Assembly (NCBI RefSeq): GCF_900177325.1
Contig: NZ_FXBL01000004.1
Location: 3,906,001-3,970,000, forward strand
Length of the DNA: 64,000 bases
Direction of reading: 5' to 3'
Source: Mesorhizobium australicum
GTDB lineage: Bacteria; Pseudomonadota; Alphaproteobacteria; Rhizobiales; Rhizobiaceae
In this document: one piece after another, positions 33,728 to 43,056 of the stretch
How positions within the stretch are numbered: position 1 is the stretch's first letter
How the letters are laid out: each line of letters starts with the position of its first letter
The notes under the pieces: model-generated
The model's database searches: none
The model's input: the letters and a program-made list of their open reading frames with translations, nothing else
Told to the model about the DNA's origin: nothing
Translations under genes and position numbers: made by a program

Positions 33728-34921
33728 ATGACACAGAACAGCCTCGACCTTCCCGGACGTCCCGAAGACACGCGCGTCGTCGTCGCGATGTCGGGCGGCG
33801 TGGATTCCTCCGTCGTCGCAGGACTGCTCAAGCACCAAGGCTACGACGTCGTCGGCGTCACGCTGCAGCTCTACGACCATGGCGCGGCGACCCACCGGCC
33901 CGGCTCGTGCTGCGCCGGGCGCGACATCGATGATGCGCGCCGCGTCTCCGAGACGCTCGGCATTCCGCATTACGTGCTGAACTACGAGCAGCGCTTCCGC
34001 GAGGCGGTGATCGACCCGTTCACGGCGAGCTACGCCGCCGGCGAGACGCCGATCCCCTGCGTCGCCTGCAACCAGACGGTCAAGTTCGCAGATCTCTTGG
34101 CGACGGCGCGCGACCTCGGCGCGGATGCGCTCGCTACCGGCCACTACATCCGCTCGCGGGCGAACGGTGCTCACCGCGCGCTCTACCGGCCGGTCGACGC
34201 CGACCGCGACCAGAGCTATTTCCTTTTCGCCACGACGCAGGAGCAGATCGATTTCCTGCGCTTTCCCCTCGGCGACCTGTCGAAGCCGCAGGTGCGCGAG
34301 CTCGCCGCCGAGATGGGCCTGTCGGTGGCCCAGAAGCAGGACAGCCAGGACATCTGCTTCGTGCCGCAGGGCAAGTATTCCGACATCATCGCCAAGCTCA
34401 GGCCTGAGGCGGCTTCACCGGGCGAGATCGTCCATCTCGACGGGCGCGTGCTCGGCCGCCACGAAGGCATACTGCACTATACGATCGGCCAGCGGCGCGG
34501 CATCGGCGTGGCGACCGGCGACCCGCTCTATGTCGTGCATATCGACGCGGCGCATGCGCGTGTCGTTGTCGGCCCGCGCGAGGCGCTGGAGACGCGCAAG
34601 GTGATCCTGCGCGACATGAACTGGCTGGGCGACGCGCCGCTTGAGGACCTGCCCGCCGAGGGTATGGAACTCTTCGCCAGGGTGCGCTCGACGCGACGCC
34701 CCGCGCCCGCGATTCTGCGCTGGTCGGAGGGACGGGCGGAGGTAGAGCTTTCGGCTGGCGAGCAGGGCGTGGCCGCGGGCCAAGCCTGCGTGCTCTACGA
34801 CGGCAAGGGAGACGGCGCCCGCGTGTTCGGCGGCGGCTTCATTGCCCGCTCGCAGCGCGCGCCCGAGGCCGAGGCCATGCTGCGCAGGATGGACGTGGAA
34901 GGCTCGCGCCTGCCCGCCTGA
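33728..34921 (+). CDS. mnmA: tRNA-specific 2-thiouridylase MnmA
   Basis: This 397-residue enzyme thiolates U34 of tRNA-Lys/Glu/Gln. It has the PP-loop SGGVDSS (about 22-28), the first catalytic Cys in [31 protein letters not shown] carrying the second (persulfide) Cys, and [13 protein letters not shown] of the C-terminal barrel region. The ATG at 33728 was chosen over the 14-residue longer frame. TTGACCTATATTG at about 33675 may be part of its promoter. Stops of mnmA and the next, convergent gene are 2 nt apart. Confidence 0.96.
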   Translation: MTQNSLDLPGRPEDTRVVVAMSGGVDSSVVAGLLKHQGYDVVGVTLQLYDHGAATHRPGSCCAGRDIDDARRVSETLGIPHYVLNYEQRFREAVIDPFTASYAAGETPIPCVACNQTVKFADLLATARDLGADALATGHYIRSRANGAHRALYRPVDADRDQSYFLFATTQEQIDFLRFPLGDLSKPQVRELAAEMGLSVAQKQDSQDICFVPQGKYSDIIAKLRPEAASPGEIVHLDGRVLGRHEGILHYTIGQRRGIGVATGDPLYVVHIDAAHARVVVGPREALETRKVILRDMNWLGDAPLEDLPAEGMELFARVRSTRRPAPAILRWSEGRAEVELSAGEQGVAAGQACVLYDGKGDGARVFGGGFIARSQRAPEAEAMLRRMDVEGSRLPA

Positions 34922-34923
34922 GG

Positions 34924-36063
34924 CTACTCCGCCGCGATCGCAGCGTTATGCCCGACAAAGCCGGCGATCTCCTCGCAGATGCGGTCCTGGTCGGCTTCCG
35001 AGAGATAGGGGTGCATCGGCAGGCACAAGATGCGCTGCGGCAGCGCCTCCGACACCGGCAGCCCGCCAGGCGTGCGCGGGAACTTCTCATACGCCACCTG
35101 CAGGTGCAGCGGCTTGACGTAGTAGATGACCGACGGAATGCCCTGCGACTGCAGATGCGCCTTCAGCCCGTCGCGCACCGGGGTCTCGATCGCATACTGC
35201 GCCCAGGCCGAGCGATTGTCCGCCGGCATGCGCGCCGGCTTGACGATGCCTGAAAGCCGCTCGGCATAGCGCTTCGCGACGGCCTCGCGCGCGACCATCT
35301 CTTCTTCCAGAATGGCGAGCTTCTCAATCAGAATCGCGGCCTGGATCGTGTCGAGGCGGGAATTGAGGCCGACATGCACGTTGTCGTACTGCGTCTCGCC
35401 CTTGCCGTGAAAAGCGAAGGAGCGCAGCCGTTCGGCCAGCGCGTCGTCATTGGTGAACATCGCGCCGCCGTCGCCGTAGCAGCCCAGCGGCTTGGCCGGA
35501 TAGAAGCTGGTGGAGGCCACGTCGCCGAAGGCGCCGCACTTCACGCCCTTGCGCACGCCGCCGATGGCCTGCGCGGCGTCCTCGATGACCATCAGGCCCT
35601 CGCGCGCGGCGATCGCGCCGATTGCATCGTAGTCAGCGGCAAGCCCGAACAGGTCGACCGGGATGATCGCACGCGGCTTCAAGCGCCCCTCCGCTTTGAC
35701 CATGGCGATCGCCGCCTCGAGGCTTTCGACGTCCATGTTGTAAGTGTCGGGATCGATATCGACGAAAACCGGTTCGGCCTTGGCCAGCGCCACCACCTCG
35801 GCCGTCGCCGCGAAGGTGAAGCTCGGCACGAAGACGGCGTCGCCAGGGCCGATTCCGCTGGCATAGAGCGGCAGGAGCAGCGCATCCGTGCCGTTGGCGC
35901 AGGCGATGACGTTCTTCACCCCGACATAGTCGGCGAGCTGTTTCTCGAAAGCGGCAACCTCCGGCCCGAAGATGTATTTGCCTTCGTTCACCACCTTGTC
36001 GATCGCGGCCTTGAGACGGTCGTTGATGCGTGCGCGCTGGGCCGCGAGATCGATGAACTGCAT
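34924..36063 (-). CDS. DegT/DnrJ/EryC1-family PLP aminotransferase
   Basis: This 379-residue sugar aminotransferase has the substrate/PLP motifs NGTDALLLPLYASG, VDIDPDTYNMD, IEDAAQAIGG and the PLP Lys in STSFYPAKPLGCYGDGG. SRLDTIQAAIL also matches. Members transaminate nucleotide-linked ketosugars for surface polysaccharides. The next gene on the same strand is a Gfo/Idh/MocA oxidoreductase, which can produce the keto sugar, so the two may act in one pathway. The ATG at 36063 begins MQFIDLAAQRARI, the usual N terminus. Confidence 0.93.
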   Translation of the reverse strand: MQFIDLAAQRARINDRLKAAIDKVVNEGKYIFGPEVAAFEKQLADYVGVKNVIACANGTDALLLPLYASGIGPGDAVFVPSFTFAATAEVVALAKAEPVFVDIDPDTYNMDVESLEAAIAMVKAEGRLKPRAIIPVDLFGLAADYDAIGAIAAREGLMVIEDAAQAIGGVRKGVKCGAFGDVASTSFYPAKPLGCYGDGGAMFTNDDALAERLRSFAFHGKGETQYDNVHVGLNSRLDTIQAAILIEKLAILEEEMVAREAVAKRYAERLSGIVKPARMPADNRSAWAQYAIETPVRDGLKAHLQSQGIPSVIYYVKPLHLQVAYEKFPRTPGGLPVSEALPQRILCLPMHPYLSEADQDRICEEIAGFVGHNAAIAAE

Positions 36064-36198
36064 GGGTCGCCTTTGTCGGGTCGTGTAGCGGGGCGGCCGA
36101 AGGCCGCCGGCGAAGATGCCGTCATAGTTGGATCCGCCGCCCTGCGCCAGTGGGGCGGTTTCACACACGTCCCTGCCCTGTAAGGCTGGGTGATCGCG

Positions 36199-37152
36199 TC
36201 AGTCGTGCGTCACGGTGCCCGCGGTGAGGATCCTCAGCACGCCGATCGCCTCCTCGCCGCTGGTGCGCGGCTCCGCGCGGGTCTCGATGCAGGAGAGGAA
36301 ATGCTGCAGTTCGCGCGTCAGCGGCATGCCCTCGCCCACCGGCACGTAGGTCGGCTCGTTGGCGGTGAAGGCCCAGTGGCCGCTGTCCTGCCAGACCGCG
36401 TGGCGGTAGACGGCGAGCTTGCGCTCCCACGGCTCGACGTCGTCGAACACCGCCATCGACTTGGTGCCGACCACCGTCAGCCGGCGCTCGCGATAGGGGT
36501 TGAGCCGCGAGGTGAAGAGATGGCTCCTCAGCCCATTGGGAAAACGCATGTGCAGATGCGCGAAGTCGGAGAGATGGTCGAGCAGCGCCGCCCCCTCCCC
36601 GCGCACCTCGACCGGTGCCGCTCCGGTGATGGCGAGGATCATCGAGAGGTCGTGCGGCGCGAGGTCCCACAGCGCGTCGTTCTCGGTGTGGAACTTGCCA
36701 AGGCCGAGGCGGTGCGAGTGGATGTATTTGATTTCGCCAAGGTCGCCGCGGTCGATCAGGTCCTTCAGCGTCTCGAAGGCGGGGTGGAAGCGCAGCACGT
36801 GGCCGGTCATGAAGATGCGCCCTGCCGCTTTCGCGGCGGCGACGGAGCGCTCCGCATCGGGCACGGTGAGCGCGATCGGCTTCTCGACCAGAACGTCCTT
36901 GCCCGCTTCGACAGCACGGATCGCCATCTCGGCGTGAAACTGCGGCGGCAGCGCCATCACGATGGCGTCGATGTCGTCGCGGGCGAACAGGTCTTCCGGC
37001 GCTATCGCCAGCACCTCCTGCTCGACGGCAAACCCCTCGGCGCGGGCGGGATTGGCATCGGAGACGGCATGGAGGGCACCCAGCGACTTCAGGGTGCGGA
37101 TATGGTTGCTGCCCCAATATCCGCAGCCAAGGACTGCTATGCGCGGCGCCAT
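36199..37152 (-). CDS. Gfo/Idh/MocA-family NAD(P)-dependent oxidoreductase
   Basis: This 317-residue protein has the N-terminal Rossmann motif VLGCGYWGSNHIRTL, VEKPIALTV with the conserved Lys, and FMTGHVLRFHPAF. The C-terminal half is a substrate-binding alpha/beta sheet domain. It sits 135 nt upstream of the sugar aminotransferase. A WlbA/WbpB-type role, oxidising a UDP-sugar before transamination, fits but is not proven. The ATG at 37152 follows the expected MAPRIAVLGC start. Confidence 0.9.
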   Translation of the reverse strand: MAPRIAVLGCGYWGSNHIRTLKSLGALHAVSDANPARAEGFAVEQEVLAIAPEDLFARDDIDAIVMALPPQFHAEMAIRAVEAGKDVLVEKPIALTVPDAERSVAAAKAAGRIFMTGHVLRFHPAFETLKDLIDRGDLGEIKYIHSHRLGLGKFHTENDALWDLAPHDLSMILAITGAAPVEVRGEGAALLDHLSDFAHLHMRFPNGLRSHLFTSRLNPYRERRLTVVGTKSMAVFDDVEPWERKLAVYRHAVWQDSGHWAFTANEPTYVPVGEGMPLTRELQHFLSCIETRAEPRTSGEEAIGVLRILTAGTVTHD

Positions 37153-37368
37153 GCGTGTCGTTCCTGGAAAATGCCGCAGACACATAGCCAGCGAATGGGG
37201 CGAACTCAACCCCGCGCCCGATAAGACGTTGCGTCAGCGGCTGTGCGCCGCACGAGCACGACGGCCGGCGCAGGCCTGCGGCAACGCGTATCCCAAGACT
37301 TCGAGCGCCAGTCAGGCAGTGACGCGATCAGGGCATGTGATTGGCAGGAGCCGCGCGCCGCGGAATGC

Positions 37369-37398
37369 TTGACATCCCGTTCCGGCCCACACTATATC
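37369..37398 (+). promoter_or_regulatory. Promoter of the tRNA gene
   Basis: A consensus -35 TTGACA (37369-37374), an 18-nt spacer and -10 TATATC (37393-37398) lie 46 nt before the mature tRNA start. Such near-consensus sigma-70 promoters are typical for tRNA genes. Confidence 0.75.
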
Positions 37399-37443
37399 CC
37401 GCGCGTCCCAGCAAGGCCTCGCGCCCTGCCGCATGCGACCTGG

Positions 37444-37520
37444 GGCGGAGTAGCTCAGTTGGTTAGAGCAGAGGAATCATAATCCTTGTGTCGGGGGTTC
37501 AAATCCCTCCTCCGCTACCA
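37444..37520 (+). tRNA. tRNA-Met (anticodon CAT)
   Basis: A complete 77-nt cloverleaf is present: acceptor GGCGGAG pairing with CTCCGCT, D arm AGCTCAGTTGGTTAGAGCA, anticodon arm GAGGA-ATCATAA-TCCTT with anticodon CAT, T arm GGGGG-TTCAAAT-CCCTC, discriminator A and encoded CCA. The T-stem and acceptor resemble elongator tRNA-Met of alphaproteobacteria. A CAT anticodon read as Ile after lysidine modification cannot be fully excluded. It is not the initiator, which has a C1:A72-type mismatch. Confidence 0.92.
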
Positions 37521-37686
37521 TCGTTTTTATAACGAGTGAACGAATAGCATTGATCGCTTCTCTGCGATCTTTGTCGTTGGAGTCCAGCGCCTGCTGCGGT
37601 CCCTTGACCAGTTCGTCCCATTCTCCTGGGTGTCGCATTACCCGTCGCTGACCGATCGACAGCGATCGGCGCTGGTGGAACTGCAC

Positions 37687-39315
37687 TTACCAAAACGGCA
37701 TGCGGTCGGCGTCGAGCTTCAATTCGATCAAGAGGGGTCGATCGCGGTGCTCGATCGCCTCGCGAACCGTGTCGAGATCGGCAGCGCTTCTGACGATAAC
37801 ACCCTGCCCTCCCAGCGCGTCGGCGATGGGCGCGAAGTCCGGCCAATCAAAACGACTGATGGAAGGATCCATCTGCTTGTCGCGCAACTGGGCGTACTCG
37901 GCGCCGTAGCAATTGTCGTTGCAAAGGATGACGATCAGATCCGTCCGGTGGCGAACCGCCGTGTTGAACTCGCCAAGGCCTCCGAGCATGAAGCCGCCGT
38001 CTCCTATCGTCAGCACTACCGGTCGGCGGGGTTCGGCGACGGCGGCGCCGATCGCCTGCGGCAGACCAAGCCCGATCGAGCCGAAACTCGCAGTCTGGAC
38101 GTAGAGTCTGGGGGACTCGACGTCGAGATACTGCATTGCCCTGATCATATGGCGACCCGCGTCTGTTACCAGAACCCTGTCTGCCGGAAGGATCGCATCG
38201 AGCCGGGGAAGCATGTCGACATAGTCGAGGGGACCGCCCTCGCCCTCCGCGGGCGTTGTTGGCGGATAGGCCGCAAGCCCCGTCGCGGGCAGTTCTCCAC
38301 GGAAACCGGACGGCGCAATTTCTGCCTCGTCGAGCCAGCGGATGATTCCGTCCACTGCCTCCGCGACGCTTCCGACCAGCCCGACGTCCGGCGCGTGGCC
38401 CCGACCAATGCCGGCAGCATCGGCGGCGACCTGCACGATCCGCTTGCCCTTGACGAAACCGCCATCCGACGTGGTGTGAAAATTCAGGCCAGCGCCGAAG
38501 GCCAGGATGCAATCGCTCGCCATGATGGCATCGACCGCCTTGGGCGTGCTCAGCGTGCCCATGATGCCGAGATTGTGGTCGGCGTCCCGGAAGAGGCTTC
38601 TCGCTCGGAGCGTCGTCGCGACGGGGGCGTCGATCCGCTCCGCCAATCGCAACATGGCAACCCGCGACGCATCGTCGATAGCGTCCCGTCCCGCTAGCAC
38701 AATGGGGCGCCTCGCCGTCGCGATGATCCCGACGGCGTTTTCGAGATCCTCGACGGACGGCACGACGACCGGCTTCGCCATCGATGCCAGCATCGGCGGA
38801 AGGTCGGCTTCCACCGGCCGCCACATGAGATCGGCAGGACAGTTGAAAGCAACGGGTCGACGCTCGGCCTGGGCGCGGCGGATGGCGCGGGCAAGGTCAT
38901 CAACGGCGGTTTCCGGCCTATGCAATTGCTCAAAGCCCGCGCCCGTGGCGACGATCAGGTCGCGCTGGGCAATGTTCTGCAGATTCTGGCGATCGCCGTA
39001 TATGGTGTCGCCGCAGATCAGGACCATCGGCGTGCCGGCCTTCACGCCCTCGGCGAGGGCGGTCAGCGTGTTGGTCACGGCCGGGCCGTGCGTGACGGTG
39101 GCGAAGCCGACCTTGCCGGACACCGACGCGTAGCCCAGCGCCATGAGTGCAGCGCCGTTCTCGTTGGCGGCTGCGACGAAGCTGCCCGCGTGGGCGCGCA
39201 CGAAACAGTCGATCAGATAGACGTTGGCGTCGCCGGTGACACCGAACAACGCTCCGACTTCAGCCTGAGCGAGGGCGCGCGCGAGCGCTTCGTAGACCTT
39301 TATCGTCGTAACCAT
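37687..39315 (-). CDS. Thiamine-pyrophosphate-dependent lyase/decarboxylase (acetolactate synthase-like)
   Basis: This 542-residue ThDP enzyme has the N-terminal PYR domain with the catalytic Glu in AAANENGAALMALGYA, a central domain (about 190-320), and a C-terminal PP domain with the ThDP/Mg motif GDGGFMLGGLGEF followed by NDNCYGAEY. Acetolactate synthase, benzoylformate decarboxylase, oxalyl-CoA decarboxylase and 2-hydroxyacyl-CoA lyase all share this layout. Its promoter region shares an 18-bp element with the acyl-CoA dehydrogenase operon, so a lyase or decarboxylase in the same catabolic pathway is likely. True valine/isoleucine synthesis is unlikely in this context. Confidence 0.88.
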   Translation of the reverse strand: MVTTIKVYEALARALAQAEVGALFGVTGDANVYLIDCFVRAHAGSFVAAANENGAALMALGYASVSGKVGFATVTHGPAVTNTLTALAEGVKAGTPMVLICGDTIYGDRQNLQNIAQRDLIVATGAGFEQLHRPETAVDDLARAIRRAQAERRPVAFNCPADLMWRPVEADLPPMLASMAKPVVVPSVEDLENAVGIIATARRPIVLAGRDAIDDASRVAMLRLAERIDAPVATTLRARSLFRDADHNLGIMGTLSTPKAVDAIMASDCILAFGAGLNFHTTSDGGFVKGKRIVQVAADAAGIGRGHAPDVGLVGSVAEAVDGIIRWLDEAEIAPSGFRGELPATGLAAYPPTTPAEGEGGPLDYVDMLPRLDAILPADRVLVTDAGRHMIRAMQYLDVESPRLYVQTASFGSIGLGLPQAIGAAVAEPRRPVVLTIGDGGFMLGGLGEFNTAVRHRTDLIVILCNDNCYGAEYAQLRDKQMDPSISRFDWPDFAPIADALGGQGVIVRSAADLDTVREAIEHRDRPLLIELKLDADRMPFW

Positions 39316-39649
39316 GATCGAAAACCCTCTCGCTCTCCGGCCAATGCCCACGCAGATGGTTATCGGCACAACATAGTAGTCTCACTATATGGACATCTCA
39401 CATCCATTCTCGACTGCCGGATACGAATGTCGCAAAGCCGCATTCTCTCCACCATTCCTGCTATATTGCGCGCGATGCCGTCCAGTCCAGCAAAAGAACC
39501 TGGCTGCAGGAGATGTCTGGTCAATGCGCGAGCGCATCCGATTGAACTGGGATTGTCCCACATCGTAGGAGATGATAGTGGAATACTTGTCGCGTATGGA
39601 CGCGCGGCAGATTTTTGACGTTTGCCGTTTGTGTCGGCGGGAGGAACAC
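39316..39649. promoter_or_regulatory. Divergent promoter region of TPP enzyme and TRAP genes
   Basis: This 334-bp gap between divergent starts contains the 18-bp shared element (separate entry, 39378-39395) close to the TPP gene. The rest carries no convincing ORF. An AT-rich patch at about 39590-39625 (CGTATGG to TTTTTGACG) may serve the TRAP promoter. Confidence 0.5.
39378..39395. promoter_or_regulatory. Candidate operator shared with the acyl-CoA dehydrogenase operon
   Basis: AGTCTCACTA-TA-TGGACA at this site matches AGTCTCACTA-AG-TGGACA at 47035-47052 at 16 of 18 positions, in the same orientation relative to the plus strand. The nearest gene is the TPP enzyme, 63 bp away. It is the likely target of the IclR regulator encoded between the two sites. 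Confidence 0.55.
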
Positions 39650-40873
39650 ATGATTGACAAGACATTCTGGACTGGCCTGTCGGCGTCCGCGCTTCTGGTG
39701 GGAGGCGTCCTTCTAGGTGGTTCGGCCGCGGCGGCCGACAAAGCGTGGCTGGAGAAGCTTGAACCGAGGGTCCTGAAACTGGCCGACTTCTCGGGCGATC
39801 AGAATGCCAATTTCGGCCGCGCGATGGTCGAATGGGAGCAGGCGGTGACCAAGTTCACGAATGGCAAGATTACGTTCGAGAACTACTGGTCGTCGTCGCT
39901 GTTGAACGCGGTCAATACGCTCGACGGCGTGGGCGACGGCGTTGCCGATATTGGCCTCATCATCCCCACCTATTACCCGCAGAAACTGCCGGTCGGCGCT
40001 TGGCTCTTTGGCCTCGGCGGCGCGCTCAGCGGTTCGACCGTTCATGACGTAGCAGCCGGCGGCGCCGCAGCACTGGAGACGGTCCTCACCCTTCAGCCCC
40101 TTACCGACGAATACGCCTCGCACAACCTCAAAGTCATGCAGGCCACCTCCACGCCGGCCTACAACCTGCTGTGCAACAAGCCCATCTCCTCGCCTGAGGA
40201 GGCTGCCGGCAAGCGTGCGCGCGCGATCGGCGCGGTATGGTCCGATACCGTCACGGCGCTTGGCATGACCCCGGTCAGCATCGCCTGGAACGAGTCTTAC
40301 GAAGGCCTCCAGCGCGGCGTGTTTGACTGCATGGTCATCAACCCCAACCAATATGTCGACGGATTGATTCTCAAGGATGTGGCGCCGGAATACGTGCCTG
40401 TGACGATGGCGCAGCTGCAGGCCTCGACATGGGTGATGAATCTTGAGGCTTGGAACAGCTTCCCCGTCGAACTGCAGAACTTCATGACCGAGGAATCCGT
40501 CCGCGCCGCCGCCAACATCTGGAAGGGCTACCTCCAGATCGAGGCCAAGGCGGGCGACCTCATTGCCGCGGGCAAGGAAGTGCACACCAACGACGTTTCC
40601 AAGCTCGAGCCCCTCGCCAAGGCGCAGCGCGAGGCGGCCGTCGCGAAGCTCGCGAGCGTTGCACCGCCGACCGTCACCGACGCGCAAGGCGTCGTAGACA
40701 ACTACCTGAAGCGCATCGCCTATTGGACCGACGCGCTCGTTGCTGAAGGCTACCCGGTCGCCGACCGCACGCCTGAAGCCATCCTGAAATCCTTTGCCGG
40801 CCTGCGCGACGTCGACCTTTCGGACTTTTCCAAGAAATTCAACGACGAGGTCACGCCCAAGCTGAAGAAGTAG
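39650..40873 (+). CDS. TRAP transporter substrate-binding protein
   Basis: This 407-residue DctP-family protein has a signal peptide (hydrophobic core SASALLVGGVLLGGSAAAA). It has the TRAP signatures WSSSLLNAVNTLDGVGDGVADIG, GKRARAIGAVWSDTVTALGMTPVSI and SYEGLQRGVFDCMVINP, the latter being the conserved helix that positions the carboxylate-binding Arg. It captures an organic acid in the periplasm and hands it to the DctQM membrane subunit encoded 110 nt downstream. The substrate is unknown. The ATG at 39650 follows GGGAGG. Confidence 0.93.
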   Translation: MIDKTFWTGLSASALLVGGVLLGGSAAAADKAWLEKLEPRVLKLADFSGDQNANFGRAMVEWEQAVTKFTNGKITFENYWSSSLLNAVNTLDGVGDGVADIGLIIPTYYPQKLPVGAWLFGLGGALSGSTVHDVAAGGAAALETVLTLQPLTDEYASHNLKVMQATSTPAYNLLCNKPISSPEEAAGKRARAIGAVWSDTVTALGMTPVSIAWNESYEGLQRGVFDCMVINPNQYVDGLILKDVAPEYVPVTMAQLQASTWVMNLEAWNSFPVELQNFMTEESVRAAANIWKGYLQIEAKAGDLIAAGKEVHTNDVSKLEPLAKAQREAAVAKLASVAPPTVTDAQGVVDNYLKRIAYWTDALVAEGYPVADRTPEAILKSFAGLRDVDLSDFSKKFNDEVTPKLKK

Positions 40874-40983
40874 TCGCGGCTTGTCCCGGTCGACCCCGCC
40901 TTGCAAATTGCGGGCGGGGCCGATCCACTTCGGCGCCTCGCGGCGCCGGATTCCTTACTTTGCATTGGAGGGCCGACCACGTG

Positions 40984-43020
40984 ATGTCCGAGACCAAGCA
41001 CCACATCAGTGAGCCGTCCTTGCCGACAAGGCTTCCTGTCGCCCTCCGGATCATCGACCGCATGAGCGGTCTGGCGTCGTTCGGCGCGGGCGTGGCGCTC
41101 GTATTGCTCGTTCTCAACATCTGTGTCGATGTCGTCGGCCGCACCTTTTTCCACACGCCATTCCCCGGCACGCTGGAATACACAGCCTACTGGTGGATGC
41201 CGGCGCTCACCCTGCTGGCTTTTGCCGTTACCGAGAGGGGACAGGAGCACATCAAGGTCACGATCATGCTCGATGCGCTTCCCTTGCGCATGCGACAGCT
41301 GGTGGAAGGATCGTTCGGCATTGTGGCCGTGCTGCTGACAGCCGCCCTCGCCTACTACACGCTGGTCGATGCCTTGCAGAGCGCCCGGGTCGGCCAGACG
41401 ACTCCTTCAGCTCCGCCCGTCCCGATCTGGCCTTTTAAGTTTGTCGCGGTCGTCGGTCTCGCCCTGCTGACGCTCCAGGCCGCGGCCACCACCTATCGCT
41501 ACTTCGCCCGCTACCTTGCGCGCGAGCGCGATGTTCACGAATTCTCCGACATCCAGGCGACCGGCGCGCCCGCTCCGCGCAAGCACAGGATCGGCGGTTT
41601 CGTTTTTTTCGCCGGGCTACTGGTCGCGGCTGCGGCCGTGCTGACAATGGCCTTCGGCGACCTGCCCAAGGAGATGATCGGCGCGATGGTCATCATCCTC
41701 AGCATCGTGCTCCTGCTGATGGGAATACCAGTCGGAATCGCGATCCTGGGGGCCGCGGTCGTCGGGCTGTGGTCGCTCAGTGGACTGCGCGTCGTGACTT
41801 CGACGCTGAAGGCGGTGGCCTTCGATGGCGCGGCATCCTGGTCATACAGCGTCATCCCGATGTTCATCCTGATGGGCATGATCCTGTGGAAGTCCGGCCT
41901 GACCACCTCGGCCTTCGAGACGGCGCGCCGCTGGCTCGGCTGGATGCCCGGCGGTCTCGCGGTAGCGACCAATTTTGCCGGCGCCATTCTGGCGGCAAGC
42001 AGCGGAAGCACGATCGGGATCACCTACGCGCTTGGCCGCGTCTCGATCCCCGAGATGCTGAGGTCCGGCTACAGCCCCCAGCTTGCCGTGGGCAGCGTCG
42101 CAGCGGCCGGCACACTGGGCCAGATCATCCCGCCCAGCCTCCTGCTCGTGGTCTATGCCGGCGCGGCGTCCGTTCCCGTCGGCCAGCAGTTGCTCGCCGG
42201 CGTGGTGCCAGGCCTGATCCTCGCGGCCGCCTTCGCGCTGCTAATCGTCGTGATGGTGATCCTGAAGCCGTCCATGGCGCCGCGCGCGGATATGACCGGC
42301 ATCAGCTGGGGGATGCGGTTCGAGTCTCTCGGCAATCTTCTTCCGATCGCAGTCGTCGTGGCGATCATCATCGGAGGACTCTTCGCCGGTATCTTCACGG
42401 CGACCGAGTCCGGCGTCTTCGGCATGCTCGCCGCACTCGTCTTCGGAACGATCCATCAACTTCGCAGCGGTGATTCATGGCGGCAGATCGGGGTGACCCT
42501 GCGCGAATCGATTGTCGGGACGCTCACCGGGACCGCCTCGGTCTTCCTGCTGATTATCGGGGTCGTGGTTCTGACCCGGGCCATGGCGCTGAGCCAAGTG
42601 CCGAATACGCTCGCCACAGTCATCGTCGACATGGGGTTGGATCGTGTCGAACTGCTGCTGATCCTGATTGTCGTCTATCTCGTACTCGGCATGTTCATGG
42701 ACACGCTGGCGATGATGCTCCTGACCATTCCAGTCCTGTTGGCCCCGCTCAAGGCAGTTGGGGTCGATCCGCTCTGGTTCGGCGTGTTCCTCGTGGTGAT
42801 GGCCGAGGTCGGACTGCTGACGCCACCCCTCGGCATCCTTTCCTTCATCGTGCACCGGATTGCGTCCGATCCGGCCACGAATCTGGGAAGGCGCATCTCG
42901 CTCGCCACCGTCTTCGTGGGGGTGATGCCGTTTGCCCTTACATCGATCTTCGTGGTGCTGCTGCTGATCGCAATACCCGACATCGTGACTTGGCTGCCGG
43001 GCGCGAGCGCTTCGCAATAG
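40984..43020 (+). CDS. TRAP transporter fused DctQ-DctM membrane protein
   Basis: This 678-residue protein fuses the small (DctQ, four helices, about 1-190; GTLEYTAYWWMPALTLLAF) and large (DctM, about 12 helices, about 215-670) TRAP subunits. The DctM part has VPIGIAILG-like, ASWSYSVIPMFILMGMILWKSG, GSTIGITYALGRVSIPEMLR, GTLGQIIPPSLLLVVYAG and LVVMAEVGLLTPPLGI. Fused QM proteins occur but separate subunits are more common. It completes a two-gene TRAP system with the upstream binding protein and is convergent with the IclR gene. Confidence 0.95.
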   Translation: MSETKHHISEPSLPTRLPVALRIIDRMSGLASFGAGVALVLLVLNICVDVVGRTFFHTPFPGTLEYTAYWWMPALTLLAFAVTERGQEHIKVTIMLDALPLRMRQLVEGSFGIVAVLLTAALAYYTLVDALQSARVGQTTPSAPPVPIWPFKFVAVVGLALLTLQAAATTYRYFARYLARERDVHEFSDIQATGAPAPRKHRIGGFVFFAGLLVAAAAVLTMAFGDLPKEMIGAMVIILSIVLLLMGIPVGIAILGAAVVGLWSLSGLRVVTSTLKAVAFDGAASWSYSVIPMFILMGMILWKSGLTTSAFETARRWLGWMPGGLAVATNFAGAILAASSGSTIGITYALGRVSIPEMLRSGYSPQLAVGSVAAAGTLGQIIPPSLLLVVYAGAASVPVGQQLLAGVVPGLILAAAFALLIVVMVILKPSMAPRADMTGISWGMRFESLGNLLPIAVVVAIIIGGLFAGIFTATESGVFGMLAALVFGTIHQLRSGDSWRQIGVTLRESIVGTLTGTASVFLLIIGVVVLTRAMALSQVPNTLATVIVDMGLDRVELLLILIVVYLVLGMFMDTLAMMLLTIPVLLAPLKAVGVDPLWFGVFLVVMAEVGLLTPPLGILSFIVHRIASDPATNLGRRISLATVFVGVMPFALTSIFVVLLLIAIPDIVTWLPGASASQ

Positions 43021-43056
43021 GTCGGCGACCAGTCGAGAGGCAGCGCAAGAGAATTG

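Noticed and set aside
37444..37520. Initiator tRNA or tRNA-Ile2 identity
   Set aside because: The acceptor end pairs G1 with U72 rather than the C1:A72 mismatch of initiators, and the body resembles elongator tRNA-Met; Ile2 is not fully excluded but less likely.
37687..39315. Assignment as biosynthetic acetolactate synthase (IlvB)
   Set aside because: No small subunit gene (ilvH/N) is adjacent, and the shared operator links it to a catabolic block; only the ThDP enzyme fold was called.
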